From: Deltaproteobacteria bacterium
GTDB lineage: Bacteria; Desulfobacterota; Desulfobaccia; Desulfobaccales; 0-14-0-80-60-11
Length of the DNA stretch: 44,525 nucleotides
Direction of reading: 5' to 3'
Assembly: GCA_023381945.1 (NCBI GenBank)
Contig: JAMCQY010000351.1
Coordinates: 1-44,525, forward strand
Shown piece by piece: positions 24,923 through 33,553 of the stretch. Below the pieces are notes generated by a model that did not search any database, was not told the DNA's origin, and saw only the letters and a program-made list of their open reading frames with translations. The position numbers were made by a program, and so were the translations under genes. Position 1 is the stretch's first letter; every line of letters begins with the position of its first letter.

Positions 24923-25933
24923 TTGACTCAAGTCAGGAAACCAGAAGTGACCGATCAGTACGAACGGGAAACTTCCGAATATCCGGAAGAGCTGACAGAA
25001 ATCCTGGAACCGGAAGTTCAGGCGGAGGAAAAGGAAGAGGAGCCCGAAGTCGAGACCTCCCTTCCAGTTCCAGCCGACCTTGACCTGGTGCAGCGCTACA
25101 TCCGGGAGGCGAACCGCTTTGCCCTGTTGACCCCGGAGGAAGAAAGGTCCCTCAGCAGCCGCTTCCATGAAACCGGCGACCAGGAGGCCGGTTCACGCCT
25201 GATCACCAGTAATCTCCGCCTGGTGATCAAGATCGCCCTGGAGTTCCAAAAATATTGGATGAAGAACCTCCTCGACCTGATCCAGGAAGGCAACATCGGC
25301 CTGATGCACGCCATCAAAAAGTTTGACCCCTATCGGGGCATCAAGCTGTCGTATTATGCCTCTTTCTGGATAAAGGCCTACATCCTCAAGTTTATTATGG
25401 ACAACTGGAAGCTGGTGAAGATCGGCACCACCCAGTCCCAGCGGAAACTTTTCTATAACCTGAAACGAGAGAAGGAAAAACTCCGGGCCTTGGGGTTTGA
25501 GCCGGGCCCCAAGCTGCTGGCCGACGCCCTCAACGTCCGGGAGGAAGAGGTTATCGAAATGGACCAGCGTTTGGGGGGCTGGGAGCTTTCCCTGGATGCG
25601 CCCCTGAAGGAAGGCTCCGACGAGTACCACAAGAATTTTCTGCCTACCACGGAGCCCCAGGTGGAGGAAGTGCTGGCCCAGGCGGAACTGAAGGGCATCT
25701 TTCGCCAGAAGCTGGCGGAATTCCGCCAAGAACTCAATGAAAAAGAGCTGGACATCCTGGATTTGCGCCTTCTGGCGGACAAGCCCATGACTTTGCAGGA
25801 GATCGGGGCCCGGCACCGGATCTCCCGGGAACGGGTGCGTCAGATCGAAGACCGGCTGATCAAGAGGATGCGGCAATTTCTCAAGTCTGAAATCGCCGAT
25901 TGGGAAGATTACCGCAGCCCCCTGGGAGATTGA
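24923..25933 (+). CDS. rpoH: RNA polymerase sigma-70 family factor, RpoH-like
   Basis: A group 3 sigma factor of heat-shock type. Region 2 is seen in NLRLVIKIALEFQKYW, DLIQEGNIGLMHAIKKFDP and LSYYASFWIKAYILKFIMDN. The RpoH box follows as QRKLFYNLKREKEKL. Region 4 has MTLQEIGARHRISRERVRQI with its helix-turn-helix. The 336-residue product is longer than E. coli RpoH mainly by an acidic N-terminal extension (about 1-52, rich in Glu), which is unusual. The start is TTG 24923 with AAGGGG upstream. It is placed ten bases after hisF, so it may also be read from the his promoter. Confidence 0.88.
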   Translation: MTQVRKPEVTDQYERETSEYPEELTEILEPEVQAEEKEEEPEVETSLPVPADLDLVQRYIREANRFALLTPEEERSLSSRFHETGDQEAGSRLITSNLRLVIKIALEFQKYWMKNLLDLIQEGNIGLMHAIKKFDPYRGIKLSYYASFWIKAYILKFIMDNWKLVKIGTTQSQRKLFYNLKREKEKLRALGFEPGPKLLADALNVREEEVIEMDQRLGGWELSLDAPLKEGSDEYHKNFLPTTEPQVEEVLAQAELKGIFRQKLAEFRQELNEKELDILDLRLLADKPMTLQEIGARHRISRERVRQIEDRLIKRMRQFLKSEIADWEDYRSPLGD

Positions 25934-25968
25934 CCTTTAGTGGAATCAGCCGGATTACTTGAGACTAT

Positions 25969-27720
25969 ATGCAAAATTTGCCTTTGCACCTAAATTCTGC
26001 CCGGAGACTGCTGGCCGCCGTCTTAATCTTGGCGCTGGTCTTGAGCCTGGCGGGCTGCGTCAGCCTTGGCCAGCGCCCGGCAGAAACCGCCCAGGCCGGA
26101 GCAAAAGAAAGCTCCAAAGGGCTGGCTTATTATCATTTTCTGCAGGCCCAGCAATTCTTGCTGGCAGATGATGGCCCAGGGGCCATCCGGGAGTATGAAG
26201 AGGCCCTGAAGGAGGACCCCAACTCGGCCCGGATGGAGTTGGAACTGGCCTCGCTATATCAGCGCCAGGGGGATATCAAGAAAGCCCTTGCCCATGTGGA
26301 AAAGTCCATCAAACTGGACCCCAAACAGCAAGAGGCCTATTTTTTGCTGGCCGGCCTGCACGTCGGCCTCAACCAATTGGAGGAGGCCATCCAGGAGTAC
26401 GAACATATTTTGGCCTTGTCCCCGGATAATCGGGAAGCCCGCCTTTTCCTGGCCACTCTCTATGCCCAACAGCGAAAATTTCCCAAGGCCATTCGCACCA
26501 TCCAAGAAATCTTGCGTTTGGAGCCAAACTCGGTGGTGGGCCATTATTACCTGGGGCGTTTCTATGTAGAAACCGACCAGATGATGGAGGCGAAAGAGGA
26601 GCTTAGCCGGACCCTGACTCTGGACCCCAAGTTCGTGCCGGCCATGTTCGACCTGGCCGTGGCCTTTGAAAAGGAAAAGCAATACAACCGGGCGCTGCTG
26701 ATGTACCAGCGGGTCCTGCGCCAACAGCCCAACAACACCAGGGCCTGGGCCAACATCGGCCGGGTGCTGCTGATCCAGAACCGTTACGCCGCCGCCCAGC
26801 GGGCCTTCAACAAGGTCAAGATCCTCGAGAAAAACGATCCCTCCGCCAGTTTCAATATCGGCATCATCAATTTGGAACAGAAGCTGCCGGATGACGCCAT
26901 CAAAGAGTTCCGACCCCTGTTGAGCAATCCGCGCTACCAGGAGCGAGCTCGCTATTATATCGCCCTGGCCCTGGAGGAGAAAGGCGACCTCAAAGCGGCC
27001 GCTCGAGAATATCAATTGGTGAGCCGCAATTCAGACCAGTACCTTCCGGCCCGTCTGCGGATGGCCTACCTCTTGTATCAGCGGGGAGAAAAGGAGCGGG
27101 CCCGACAGGTCCTGGACGAACTGCGGAGACAGTCCCCGGACCGGGAGGAAATCTATCTCACCAGCTCCTATTTTTTCGAAGAAGATAGTCTCTGGGACCG
27201 GGCCATAGACATCCTCAAAGAAGGCGTGGGCAAGGTGGATAACCCCGGGGAGATTTATTTTCGGCTGGCGGTGATCTACGAAAAAAAGCAGGACCGGGAC
27301 GAAAGCATCGCCTATATCAAAAAGGTCCTGGAAGTAGACGCCGACAACCCCGACGCCCAGAATTTTCTGGGCTATACTTACGCTGAACAGGGCACCAACC
27401 TGGATGAAGCTGAACAGCTGATTCGGGCCGCCCTGAAGGCAAAACCGGGCAGTGGCAACATCATCGACAGCCTGGGCTGGGTCTATTTCAAAAAGGGACA
27501 GTATGAAAAAGCCGCTTTAGAGCTGGAACGGGCTCACCGGCTTATGCCTAATGACGGCACCGTCACCGAGCATTTGGCTGACGCCTACTACCGCCTGAAG
27601 CGCCTGCCTGAGGCACTAAAGCTGTACCGGAAAGCTCAGGAAATGGAAAACTCCAATCCCGCGGAATTGCGTAAAAAAATTAACGAACTGGAATTGCGGC
27701 TACGAGAAAGGAGCCTGTGA
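25969..27720 (+). CDS. TPR-repeat lipoprotein
   Basis: A large TPR protein probably anchored to a membrane by lipid. The signal peptide has a lipobox LAGC (Cys near residue 28), followed by about a dozen TPR motifs over the rest of the 583 residues (e.g. AREYQLVSRNSDQYLPAR; NIIDSLGWVYFKKGQYEKAA). It is most likely a periplasmic or outer-membrane scaffold. The end overlaps the DUF4292-like lipoprotein by four bases (GTGA), so the two are translated together; the same pair is common in Desulfobacterota. Confidence 0.9.
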   Translation: MQNLPLHLNSARRLLAAVLILALVLSLAGCVSLGQRPAETAQAGAKESSKGLAYYHFLQAQQFLLADDGPGAIREYEEALKEDPNSARMELELASLYQRQGDIKKALAHVEKSIKLDPKQQEAYFLLAGLHVGLNQLEEAIQEYEHILALSPDNREARLFLATLYAQQRKFPKAIRTIQEILRLEPNSVVGHYYLGRFYVETDQMMEAKEELSRTLTLDPKFVPAMFDLAVAFEKEKQYNRALLMYQRVLRQQPNNTRAWANIGRVLLIQNRYAAAQRAFNKVKILEKNDPSASFNIGIINLEQKLPDDAIKEFRPLLSNPRYQERARYYIALALEEKGDLKAAAREYQLVSRNSDQYLPARLRMAYLLYQRGEKERARQVLDELRRQSPDREEIYLTSSYFFEEDSLWDRAIDILKEGVGKVDNPGEIYFRLAVIYEKKQDRDESIAYIKKVLEVDADNPDAQNFLGYTYAEQGTNLDEAEQLIRAALKAKPGSGNIIDSLGWVYFKKGQYEKAALELERAHRLMPNDGTVTEHLADAYYRLKRLPEALKLYRKAQEMENSNPAELRKKINELELRLRERSL

Positions 27721-28514
27721 AGCTGTCAAAGAGCGCCTGGCTGGCATTAACCACACTACTGACCCTGATGGTCCTGAGCGGCTGCCGGGCCATGCCTACG
27801 CCGCCGGCCGCCCCGACCGCCAAGGTATCGGCCGAAGAACTGCTGGCCAGGCTGCAGACCCGGGAAAGTAACATCGATTCTTTTCAAGCCCGAGGCCGCA
27901 TCACTTTTCTCTCCCCGGAGCGGAACTACTCCGGCGCCGCCCTGATCAAAGCCCGCCGCCCGGAAAGCTTGCGGGTGGACATCCTGGACCTGATTGGCCG
28001 TACTCTCTTGAGCTTTGCCAGCGATGGCGCCCAGGTTCAGGTTTTGTCCCCCAGTGAGGCCAAATTTTTCCAAGGCCCGGCCAGTCCCAGAAATATGGCG
28101 GCCTTCATTCCGCCTGCCGTTGCCCTGCCCCAGACCGTGCGCCTGCTGGCGGGCGTCTTGCCCCTGAGCAGTGGGCCGCCGAGCCGGTTTGACTATGATG
28201 CCGCCACCGGCCAGTACCTCCTGGAGTGGCGCAAAAATGACCTGGTCCAAGAGCGCCTTTGGGTAGCTGCCCAAGGGCTTTATCCGGTGAAAGAGGAATA
28301 TTTCGGCGGGGGCGACCGGCCCCGCTTTACCGCGGAATTAGCCGATTACGGCGCCGCTATAGCGGATTTCCCGGGCAAGATCACCCTCAAGACCGAGACC
28401 CCCAAACTGGAACTGCGGCTGGCTTATAGTGAGCTGCGCCCCAATGCTCCCCTGACGCCGGCGGACCTGATGTTGACGCCGCCAACCGGCGTGGCGGTGG
28501 TCAAACTGCCTTAA
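27717..28514 (+). CDS. DUF4292/LolB-like outer-membrane lipoprotein
   Basis: The 265-residue product starts with GTG 27717 and has a lipoprotein signal peptide (LTLMVLSGC, Cys near 22). The mature part (about 40-265) has the alternating beta-strand pattern of the LolA/LolB-like fold: SFQARGRITFLSPERNYSGA, SLRVDILDLIGRTLLSFASD. DUF4292 proteins of this shape are thought to handle lipoproteins or lipids at the outer membrane; the family assignment rests on pattern, not on a search. It is translationally coupled to the TPR lipoprotein. Confidence 0.8.
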   Translation: MKLSKSAWLALTTLLTLMVLSGCRAMPTPPAAPTAKVSAEELLARLQTRESNIDSFQARGRITFLSPERNYSGAALIKARRPESLRVDILDLIGRTLLSFASDGAQVQVLSPSEAKFFQGPASPRNMAAFIPPAVALPQTVRLLAGVLPLSSGPPSRFDYDAATGQYLLEWRKNDLVQERLWVAAQGLYPVKEEYFGGGDRPRFTAELADYGAAIADFPGKITLKTETPKLELRLAYSELRPNAPLTPADLMLTPPTGVAVVKLP

Positions 28515-28518
28515 AGGA

Positions 28519-28549
28519 CAGTTTTCAGTGGTCAGTGGTCAGTTTTCAG
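28519..28549. repeat. Heptamer-period repeat (TTTTCAG/TGGTCAG)
   Basis: TTTTCAG-TGGTCAG-TGGTCAG-TTTTCAG directly after the stop codon of the DUF4292-like gene. Confidence 0.75.
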
Positions 28550-28575
28550 TTATAAACTGCCTATATTTTTCCAAT

Positions 28576-28704
28576 TATAGCGATTGCCAAAAATAATTTC
28601 TTGTAGGGGCGCATCCGCGTGTGCGCCCTCCTGCGGGCGGACGCATGGGTCCGCCCCTACACAATCCATCGGGTTATCGGAAAAAACTTTTGGCAAACGC
28701 TATA
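28576..28704 (+). mobile_element. MITE-like element, copy C (129 bp, different core)
   Basis: It has the same ends as copies A and B: TATAGCGATTGCCAAAA at the left and TTTTGGCAAACGCTATA at the right. The core is different, a GC-rich palindrome with arms GTAGGGGCG/CGCCCCTAC (28603-28660). Either it is a second subfamily sharing the ends, or a GTAGGGGC palindrome has replaced the C/G-run core. Confidence 0.8.
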
Positions 28705-28721
28705 TAAGGTGTAGCTGAACA

Positions 28722-28756
28722 TTTCACTATTCACTGATCACTGACTACTGGCTGCT
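28722..28756. repeat. Heptamer-period repeat (TTCACTA/TCACTGA)
   Basis: TTTCACT-ATTCACT-GATCACT-GACTACT-GGCTGCT, ending six bases before the Mut7-C gene. Confidence 0.7.
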
Positions 28757-28761
28757 ACCCC

Positions 28762-29205
28762 ATGAAGTTCCTCGTTGACTTGCCCCTGGGCGGGCTGGCC
28801 AAATGGCTGCGGCTCTGCGGTTTTGATGCCGAGAACCGGCGACTGGGGGCCGAATTGCCGCCGGCATCGCCGGAAGTCTGTGTTCTTACGCGACAAGAGT
28901 CTTTAGAGCGGCTGAACAGAACGGATCTATTGTTCATCAAGGCGGCCGAACCCGAGAGCCAGCTTCGGGAAGTGCTGGCTCATCTGAAAATTTCCCCCCA
29001 CCAAATAAAGCCACTGAGCCGGTGCAGCCGCTGTAATGAGCGGCTCATCCCTGTTCCCCGAGGGCAGGTCCAGGGACGGGTGCCGGAGCACGTCTTCCAT
29101 TACCACGAGCAGTTCCTGGAATGCCCCGGTTGCCATCGGGTCTTCTGGCCCGGGAGCCACCTGTCCGCCATCATCAAGACCCTTCAGAAAAGCTTGCGGG
29201 ACTAA
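28762..29205 (+). CDS. Mut7-C RNase domain protein with zinc ribbon
   Basis: The 147-residue product matches the Mut7-C pattern (PIN-like putative RNase, PF01927): it opens with KFLVDLPLGGLAKWLRLCGFDA, where the acidic residue and the LGGLAKWLR block are typical, and continues with VLTRQESL. The C-terminal half has two CXXC pairs (SRCSRCNERL and LECPGCHRVFW) that would bind one zinc ion. The molecular substrate of stand-alone bacterial members is not known. There is no clear ribosome-binding site, and a heptamer repeat lies directly upstream. Confidence 0.85.
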   Translation: MKFLVDLPLGGLAKWLRLCGFDAENRRLGAELPPASPEVCVLTRQESLERLNRTDLLFIKAAEPESQLREVLAHLKISPHQIKPLSRCSRCNERLIPVPRGQVQGRVPEHVFHYHEQFLECPGCHRVFWPGSHLSAIIKTLQKSLRD

Positions 29206-29350
29206 CCTGCAACGGTCGTTCAAGCTTTTTCCCCTAAAGATAGATTGCAGAGTCCGCCAGCCATTCCTATATTGAATCTAAAAGACCATAAACCGGGAAG
29301 GCGGTGCGGCTGGACCTGCCTGACCCGGTCCGCAACTCAAGGAGGAATCT

Positions 29351-29725
29351 ATGAACGACACAGCAGAAAAACAAGTCTCGGGGGCCAAAAAAGCCTGCTG
29401 TAGCCTGTGGAATTTCACGGTCAATACCGGCAGGCGGACCCAGATCCTGGGGAAATACGGCCAGGCATGCTGGCAGCAGGCCAAGATCAAAAAGGCCGAA
29501 CGCGACTTGGGAGAAAAAGCCTTTCAAGCCCTGGAGCGGGGCGAAACCAATCCCTTAACGGCTCTGGAAGTGAACGAGGCCGTCCAACAGGTCAAGAATC
29601 TTAAAGAAAGGAAGGAGAAGACTTACCAAGACATCGCCGACATCCAGGAGAGGATCAGCTCTTCCTGCGTCATTCCCGCGCCGGAGGAGCCGGGAGGGAT
29701 TGAGGAGAATCCGCCGGTGCCTTAA
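29351..29725 (+). CDS. Hypothetical protein (124 aa)
   Basis: Not recognised. A strong AGGAGG lies upstream of the ATG. The product has no signal peptide or membrane segment. The middle is Lys/Glu/Gln-rich and probably helical or coiled coil (about 45-105, RDLGEKAFQALERGETNPLT, VQQVKNLKERKEKTYQDIAD). Cys occur at CCSLW, ACWQQ and SSC near the end, and the tail is Pro-rich. Codon use is like the neighbours. No operon partner. Confidence 0.7.
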   Translation: MNDTAEKQVSGAKKACCSLWNFTVNTGRRTQILGKYGQACWQQAKIKKAERDLGEKAFQALERGETNPLTALEVNEAVQQVKNLKERKEKTYQDIADIQERISSSCVIPAPEEPGGIEENPPVP

Positions 29726-29726
29726 A

Positions 29727-29754
29727 GGCAGTGGGCAGTGGTCGGTGGTAAGTA
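29727..29754. repeat. Heptamer-period repeat (GGCAGTG)
   Basis: GGCAGTG-GGCAGTG-GTCGGTG-GTAAGTA, two bases after the stop codon of the 124-aa gene and five bases before MITE-like copy B. Confidence 0.7.
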
Positions 29755-29758
29755 AAAC

Positions 29759-29942
29759 TATAGTGTTTGCCAAAAGTTTCTTCTGGTGGCTGGCTTTTCA
29801 AATCCCCCTAAATCCCCCTTTTTCAAAGGGGGACTTTTAAAGGAATTCCATTGAGTTCCCCCCTTTGAAAAAGGGGGGATAGGGGGGATTTTGAGAAGTT
29901 GCGTACACAACATTTAGGAAAAAACTTTTGGCAATTGCTATA
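29759..29942 (-). mobile_element. MITE-like element, copy B (184 bp)
   Basis: Reverse complement of copy A (19646-19830): same ends (TATAGTGTTTGCCAAAAG and CTTTTGGCAATTGCTATA) and the same two C/G-run palindromes, with few base differences. The remainder of this 433-bp gap (29726-30158) holds only further palindromes. Confidence 0.87.
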
Positions 29943-30012
29943 ATTTCGTCTGCTCCAAGTTAAACTTGGGAACCAGCCATTCATGTTCCAAAAGACCGCC
30001 CTCGGCGGTTCT

Positions 30013-30147
30013 TGTAGCCGCAGGCTTCAGTCTGGGCTTGCACAGGCGGGACGCCCGGCGGGACGCCTGTGCCACCGACCACTTTCAGAGGAAAACCAGA
30101 GGAAATTGACTGCCAAAATGCAGGGGCGGGTTTCAAACCCGCCCCTG
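30013..30147. repeat. Cluster of GC-rich palindromes
   Basis: Includes the GTAGCCGCAGGCTTCAG unit near 30013, GCACAGGCGGGACGCC with GGGACGCCTGTGCC (about 30039-30073), and arms CAGGGGCGGGTTT/AAACCCGCCCCTG (30121-30147). It lies against the 3' end of mog; a role in ending its transcript is possible. Confidence 0.7.
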
Positions 30148-30158
30148 CTGTTCTATTC

Positions 30159-30650
30159 TTACAGGGCTCCGCATTCTGAAGGGTCGCCGGCTAGTTTTTC
30201 CAGGGCGTGGGGCAGGGCGGGAAGGATGGTGGTGAGGTTTTCCCGGGCTCCTTTAGGGCTGCCGGGGAGATTGACGATGAGGCTGCAGCCTCGAATTACC
30301 GCGACGCCCCGGGAGAGCATGGCGTGGGGGGTTTTGTTCAGGCCGGCGGCCCGCATGGCTTCGGGCAGCCCCGGAACCAGGCGCTCGGCCACTTGCAGCG
30401 TGGCCTCGGGGGTGACGTCCCGGGGGCTCAGCCCGGTGCCGCCGGTGGTGAGGATCAGGTGTATGGCCTGGCAGTCGCACCACTCCCTCAGTAGGGCGGC
30501 AATGGCCTCCTTCTCATCGGGCGCGATGGCGGTAGCCGCAACTTCAAATTGCTGCTCCGGCAGCAGCCGGCCTAATTCCGGCCCGGCGGTGTCGGCTCGC
30601 TCGCCCGCGTAAGCTTTATCACTGACCGTCAGAATCCCCACCCGGAACAT
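30159..30650 (-). CDS. mog: Molybdopterin adenylyltransferase family protein (Mog/MoaB)
   Basis: Adenylylates molybdopterin ahead of molybdenum insertion in cofactor synthesis. The 163-residue product has the MoCF-domain marks: VGILTVSDKA at the start, LILTTGGTGLSPRDVTPEA in the middle, and LIVNLPGSPKGA towards the end. It overlaps the upstream MOSC gene by 32 bases. The MoaB-like and Mog-like members cannot be told apart with certainty by eye. Confidence 0.9.
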   Translation of the reverse strand: MFRVGILTVSDKAYAGERADTAGPELGRLLPEQQFEVAATAIAPDEKEAIAALLREWCDCQAIHLILTTGGTGLSPRDVTPEATLQVAERLVPGLPEAMRAAGLNKTPHAMLSRGVAVIRGCSLIVNLPGSPKGARENLTTILPALPHALEKLAGDPSECGAL

Positions 30651-31107
30651 CCAGCACCTCGACAGCGTCGCCCAAGTTCACGACGCCCGCTTTGAGCACC
30701 CGGGCGAAGACGCCTTCCCGGGGCATGACACAGTCGCCCACCAATTCCCGGATGGCGCAGCCCTTGTGGCAGGACTTGCCGATCTGGGTAATTTCCAGGA
30801 GCACGTCATTTCCAACCCGGAGGCGCGTGCCCACTGGCAGGGCCATTACTTCCAGGCCGTCCACCGTCAGGTTTTCGGCGAAATCGCCTGGTTTAACCTT
30901 CGCCCCCATGGCCGCCATCTTGTCGATACTGGCAAGCGACAGCAGGCTTACCTGGCGGATGCCGCCTTCGGCGTGGGCATCGCCCTCCAGGCCATGCTCG
31001 ACCAAAAGACGGGCGGAAGGGACGTTGTGCTTGACCACGCCTTTGCGGTCGCTGACGGAGACGGCGTGGATTTTGCCGGTCCGGTTTGGGGGAGAAGGCT
31101 GACTCAT
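30619..31107 (-). CDS. MOSC domain protein
   Basis: The 162-residue product is a stand-alone MOSC domain (beta-barrel found in Moco sulfurase C-termini), with KIHAVSVSDRKGVVKHNV at the start, the conserved GLEGDAHA, and the Cys-containing QIGKSCHKGCAIRE. Such proteins are thought to carry or deliver sulfur to metal cofactors. Overlap with mog supports a part in molybdenum cofactor handling. The exact reaction is not established for this subfamily. Confidence 0.88.
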   Translation of the reverse strand: MSQPSPPNRTGKIHAVSVSDRKGVVKHNVPSARLLVEHGLEGDAHAEGGIRQVSLLSLASIDKMAAMGAKVKPGDFAENLTVDGLEVMALPVGTRLRVGNDVLLEITQIGKSCHKGCAIRELVGDCVMPREGVFARVLKAGVVNLGDAVEVLDVPGGDSDGQ

Positions 31108-31170
31108 AGGCTAAAATTAGGAACAGGCGAATAAACCTTTTCCAAAAATATATGGAGCTAAGGGAGGGAG

Positions 31171-31218
31171 TTTGAGGGAGGGTGCAGGGGCCCTCGGCCC
31201 CTGGCCCGCTCCCTCAAA
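31171..31218 (-). terminator. Long inverted repeat between the EF-G-like gene and MOSC
   Basis: The outer stem TTTGAGGGAG/CTCCCTCAAA and inner stem AGGGGCC/GGCCCCT form a long hairpin just after the EF-G-like stop codon (minus strand). There is no T-run behind it, so intrinsic termination is not certain; it may protect mRNA ends. Confidence 0.45.
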
Positions 31219-31221
31219 ACA

Positions 31222-33306
31222 TCATTCCTTTTCTCTTGCGGCCCTGGCCTCAGCGATAATCTTTTCCGCCTGTTGGGGCGGGACTTCCTCGTAATGGTCG
31301 AACTCCATGGAATAGGTGCCCCGGCCGCCGGTCTTGGAGATCAAATCCGGGGCGTAGAGCAGCACCTCGATCATGGGCACGTGGGCGGTAATAACCTGCA
31401 ACTTGCCTTCGGCTTCGACCCCGAGGACCCGGCCGCGGCGGCCGTTGAGGTCGCCGATGATGTCACCCATGTTGTCTTCAGGCACGGTCACCACCATCTT
31501 CATGATGGGTTCCAGCAAGGTGGGCTTGGCCTGTTCGCAGCCCTTCTTGAAACCCATGGAACCGGCGATCTTGAAGGCCATGTCGGAGGAGTCGACGTCG
31601 TGGAAGGAGCCGTCATAAAGGGTGACTCGGAAGTCCACGCAGGGGAATCCGGCCAGGACGCCTTCGTTCTTGGCTTCGACGATGCCCTTTTCCACCGAGG
31701 GGATAAAATTCCGGGGGATGGCGCCGCCGACGATCTTGTCCACGAACTCGAAACCGGCGCCCTTGGGCAGGGGCTCCAGTTCCAGCCAGGTGTCGCCGTA
31801 TTGACCGCGGCCGCCGGATTGGCGTTTATATTTGCCCTGGACCTTGACGGTGCCTTTGATGGTCTCCCGGTACGGCACCTTGGGTGGCTTCAGGTTGAGC
31901 TCCACTCCGAATTTGCGTTTCATTTTTTCGGCGGTGGCTTCAATGTGCACCGCTCCCACGCCGGAGACGAGGATTTCCTTGGTTTCGGCGTTGCGGGTGA
32001 TGGACAAGGACGGGTCTTCTTCGATCAACTTGGAGAAGGAGGAAAAGACCTTATCTTCTTCTCCCTGCTTTTTGGGCTCGATGGCGAAGGTCACCATGGT
32101 ATGGGAAGGCAGCAAGGCCGGCAGCAGGATGGGTTTGGCTTCGGTGGCCAGGGTGTCGCCGGTCACCGTCTCCTTGAGCTTGGCCACGGCGGCGAAGGCG
32201 CCGGGGCCGACGCTGGGCACGGCCTTCTGGCCTTTGCCCTCCAACAGAAAGAGCTGGCCGAACCTTTCGGGCGTATCCTTATTGACGTTGAATACGGTGG
32301 AGTCGGCGGCCATGGTGCCGGAATAGACCCGGAAAATGGAAAGCCGGCCGGCATAAGGGTCGGCCACGGTCTTAAAGACCTGGGCCGCCAGGGGGCCATC
32401 CGGGTCGGCTTCCAGGGCCACTTCGTCGCCGGAGCCGGGTTTGGCGCCCTTGACCGCGCCCTTCTCCTCTGGGGAAGGAAGATAAGCATTGATGGCGTCC
32501 AGCAACAGGCTGACGCCAATGGGACCGGCGTGGTTGGAGGCGGCCCCGCACAATACCGGCACGAAGGCTCCTTTAATGACGCCGATCTTCAGGCCGCGAT
32601 AGATCTCCTCCGGGGTGAGCTCGCCTTCTTCCAGGAATTTTTCGATCAGGGCGTCATCGCTTTCGGCGGCGAAATTCATCAGATCGCCCCGCAGTTCCGC
32701 CACCTCGTCTTGCAGGTCCTCAGGAATGGGCCCGGCCTCCGGTTTGCCGCCGGCGGCGGTGTAGGCCTTCTGGCTGATGAGGTCCACCACCCCCTTAAAG
32801 CCGGCCTCCTTGCCGATGGGCAACTGCAAAGGCACGGCCTGCACTTCCAGGATATCTTTAACGCTTTTCAGGGCAGTGGCGAAATCAGCCCGTTCCCGGT
32901 CAAGCTTGTTGATGAAAACCAGGCGGGGTAACTTATAATGATCTGCGGCCTGCCAGACCTTCTCGGTGCCCACCTTGACGCCGTCCACGGCATCGATCAC
33001 CACCAGCGCGGCGTCGCCCACATGGAGGGCGGCCCGGGAGTCGGCCAGGAAGTTGTCGTCGCCGGGGGTGTCGGCCAGGTAGACCGAGTGCTTCTTCCAC
33101 TGGTAATGATGAAAGGCGCTGGAGATGGTGATCTTGCGCTTAATTTCTTCGGGCTCGTAGTCGAGCACGGAGGAGCCGTCATCCACCCTTCCTAACCTGG
33201 AGGTGGCCCCTGCCGTGAATAGCAGGGCTTCTGCCAACGAGGTCTTGCCGCAGCCGCTATGGCCGATTAAGACCAGATTGCGGATATTTGCCGTTTTGCC
33301 GGACAT
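31222..33306 (-). CDS. EF-G-like translational GTPase (paralogue)
   Basis: The 694-residue product has all EF-G domains: G domain with P-loop GHSGCGKTS (15-23), switch II DTPGDDNF, NKLD, then domains II-V (e.g. KPPKVPYRETIKGTVKVQGK in domain IV, and DIIGDLNGRRGRVLGVEAEG in domain V). It resembles the second, EF-G2-like group rather than canonical EF-G: the His that follows DTPG in EF-G and activates hydrolysis is Asp here. Its neighbours (MOSC, mog) are not translation genes, whereas true fusA is usually with rpsL/rpsG. I chose ATG 33306, six bases after GGAG. The function is unsettled. Confidence 0.88.
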   Translation of the reverse strand: MSGKTANIRNLVLIGHSGCGKTSLAEALLFTAGATSRLGRVDDGSSVLDYEPEEIKRKITISSAFHHYQWKKHSVYLADTPGDDNFLADSRAALHVGDAALVVIDAVDGVKVGTEKVWQAADHYKLPRLVFINKLDRERADFATALKSVKDILEVQAVPLQLPIGKEAGFKGVVDLISQKAYTAAGGKPEAGPIPEDLQDEVAELRGDLMNFAAESDDALIEKFLEEGELTPEEIYRGLKIGVIKGAFVPVLCGAASNHAGPIGVSLLLDAINAYLPSPEEKGAVKGAKPGSGDEVALEADPDGPLAAQVFKTVADPYAGRLSIFRVYSGTMAADSTVFNVNKDTPERFGQLFLLEGKGQKAVPSVGPGAFAAVAKLKETVTGDTLATEAKPILLPALLPSHTMVTFAIEPKKQGEEDKVFSSFSKLIEEDPSLSITRNAETKEILVSGVGAVHIEATAEKMKRKFGVELNLKPPKVPYRETIKGTVKVQGKYKRQSGGRGQYGDTWLELEPLPKGAGFEFVDKIVGGAIPRNFIPSVEKGIVEAKNEGVLAGFPCVDFRVTLYDGSFHDVDSSDMAFKIAGSMGFKKGCEQAKPTLLEPIMKMVVTVPEDNMGDIIGDLNGRRGRVLGVEAEGKLQVITAHVPMIEVLLYAPDLISKTGGRGTYSMEFDHYEEVPPQQAEKIIAEARAAREKE

Positions 33307-33553
33307 CAAATTCTCCTTCCCTCAGTCTTGCCTCCCCGGGTCGGATGCTGCTGTGCTATCCGGGGCAACCTTTTTTAATTATCAGATTTTTGCACTGATC
33401 ACAACAGGTTTTACTGACGCGGCGAGTAGCTTCAGTCGCCTATGGTAATCAGGGCCAAGGCGGTTTGAAACCATCTGCTTTCCCAATGTCACTCTATCTG
33501 AGCGATAACCACTTCACCCTTGAATTTTCCTGATTTTTTGATAACTTCTCCGT

